From Egerieenecus sp048201975 (lineage in GTDB: Bacteria; Bacillota; Clostridia; Christensenellales; Aristaeellaceae), in contig DBFBGQ010000026.1 of the NCBI GenBank assembly GCA_048201975.1, positions 1 to 24,169 of the forward strand: a DNA stretch of 24,169 bases, written 5' to 3'. The notes below the pieces were generated by a model. The model saw only the letters and a list, made by a program, of their open reading frames with translations. It was not told the origin of the DNA and did not search any database. Positions 24,026 to 24,169 of the stretch are shown in pieces. The first letter of the stretch is position 1. Each line of letters opens with the position of its first letter. A program made the position numbers and the translations under genes.

Positions 24026-24169
24026 CTCAGCGTGTCGAAAAAGTGGGAAAACCCACTTTTTCGAGGGAGCAACTTCGGCCAACCAGAGGTCGTCCGAAGT
24101 TGTAAGGAATTGATTTTGCAAGCAAAATCAACCACCCGCGAAGCCGGCGGAGCCGGCTTACACGAATGA
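24026..24169. repeat. Longer copy (copy B) of the hairpin-rich interspersed repeat
   Basis: Four hairpins occur in a row. The first has a 13 bp perfect stem (TCGAAAAAGTGGG at 24035-24047 with its complement at 24052-24064, loop AAAA) and looks like a bidirectional terminator. The second is CAACTTCGG (24070-24078) with CCGAAGTTG (24094-24102). The third is the 10 bp dyad at 24110-24131. The fourth is AAGCCGGC (24141-24148), GGA, GCCGGCTT (24152-24159). The copy ends in ACACGAATGA at the window edge, so its true right end is unknown. From 24084 it aligns base for base with positions 1-86. Confidence 0.85.

Noticed and set aside
23860..24135. Minus-strand open frame of 91 codons near the right edge
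   Set aside because: Runs through the TetR terminator and the repeat hairpins, and has no ribosome site or recognisable domain.

Overview
The window looks like chromosomal DNA of a GC-rich (roughly 58-60% by eye), strictly anaerobic, gut-type Clostridia member. Reasons are AAGGAGG-type ribosome binding sites, sigma-70-like promoters, a four-subunit 2-oxoacid:ferredoxin oxidoreductase, MalE/MalF/MalG-type sugar uptake without its own ATPase, and a lipid-anchored FMN/FAD reductase. Christensenellales is a plausible order, but that is inference only.

Layout. 1-224 holds a truncated copy of a hairpin-rich repeat and a terminator. 225-4215 (minus) encodes a large GT39/PMT-like membrane glycosyltransferase with two predicted ectodomains, followed by a secreted protein of unknown function. 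4379-8780 (minus) is an ABC importer operon: promoter, solute-binding protein, intercistronic hairpin, PotA/FbpC-like ATPase, fused double permease, terminator. 8818-16807 is a sugar-utilisation locus. A membrane histidine kinase (minus) faces a plus-strand operon of solute-binding protein, two permeases, a cytoplasmic GH35-type glycosidase and a NarL-type response regulator. The kinase has lost most of its ATPase domain and is frameshifted. 16808-17205 is a non-coding stretch with several dyads. 17206-19843 (minus) is the oxidoreductase operon in the order ferredoxin, alpha, beta, gamma. 19911-20078 is a tRNA-Thr(GGT) gene with promoter and terminator. 20100-21338 is a small island next to the tRNA: an orphan open frame, a markedly AT-rich CPT-like P-loop kinase, and a decayed-looking XRE regulator. 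21332-23976 is a self-contained unit: promoter, perfect 10+10 bp operator, extracellular flavoprotein reductase, terminator, TetR regulator, terminator. 24026-24169 is a second, longer copy of the hairpin repeat seen at position 1.

How it fits together. Imported oligosaccharide would be split in the cytoplasm by the GH35 enzyme. Oxo acids would be oxidised by the ferredoxin-linked complex. The surface flavoprotein could use an external electron acceptor under TetR control. The most distinctive non-gene signal is the repeat at both window ends: the two copies are identical for 49 nt, then differ in a hairpin where three base pairs change in a compensating way, so the structure rather than the sequence is conserved. 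No CRISPR array, rRNA, transposase or integrase was seen.
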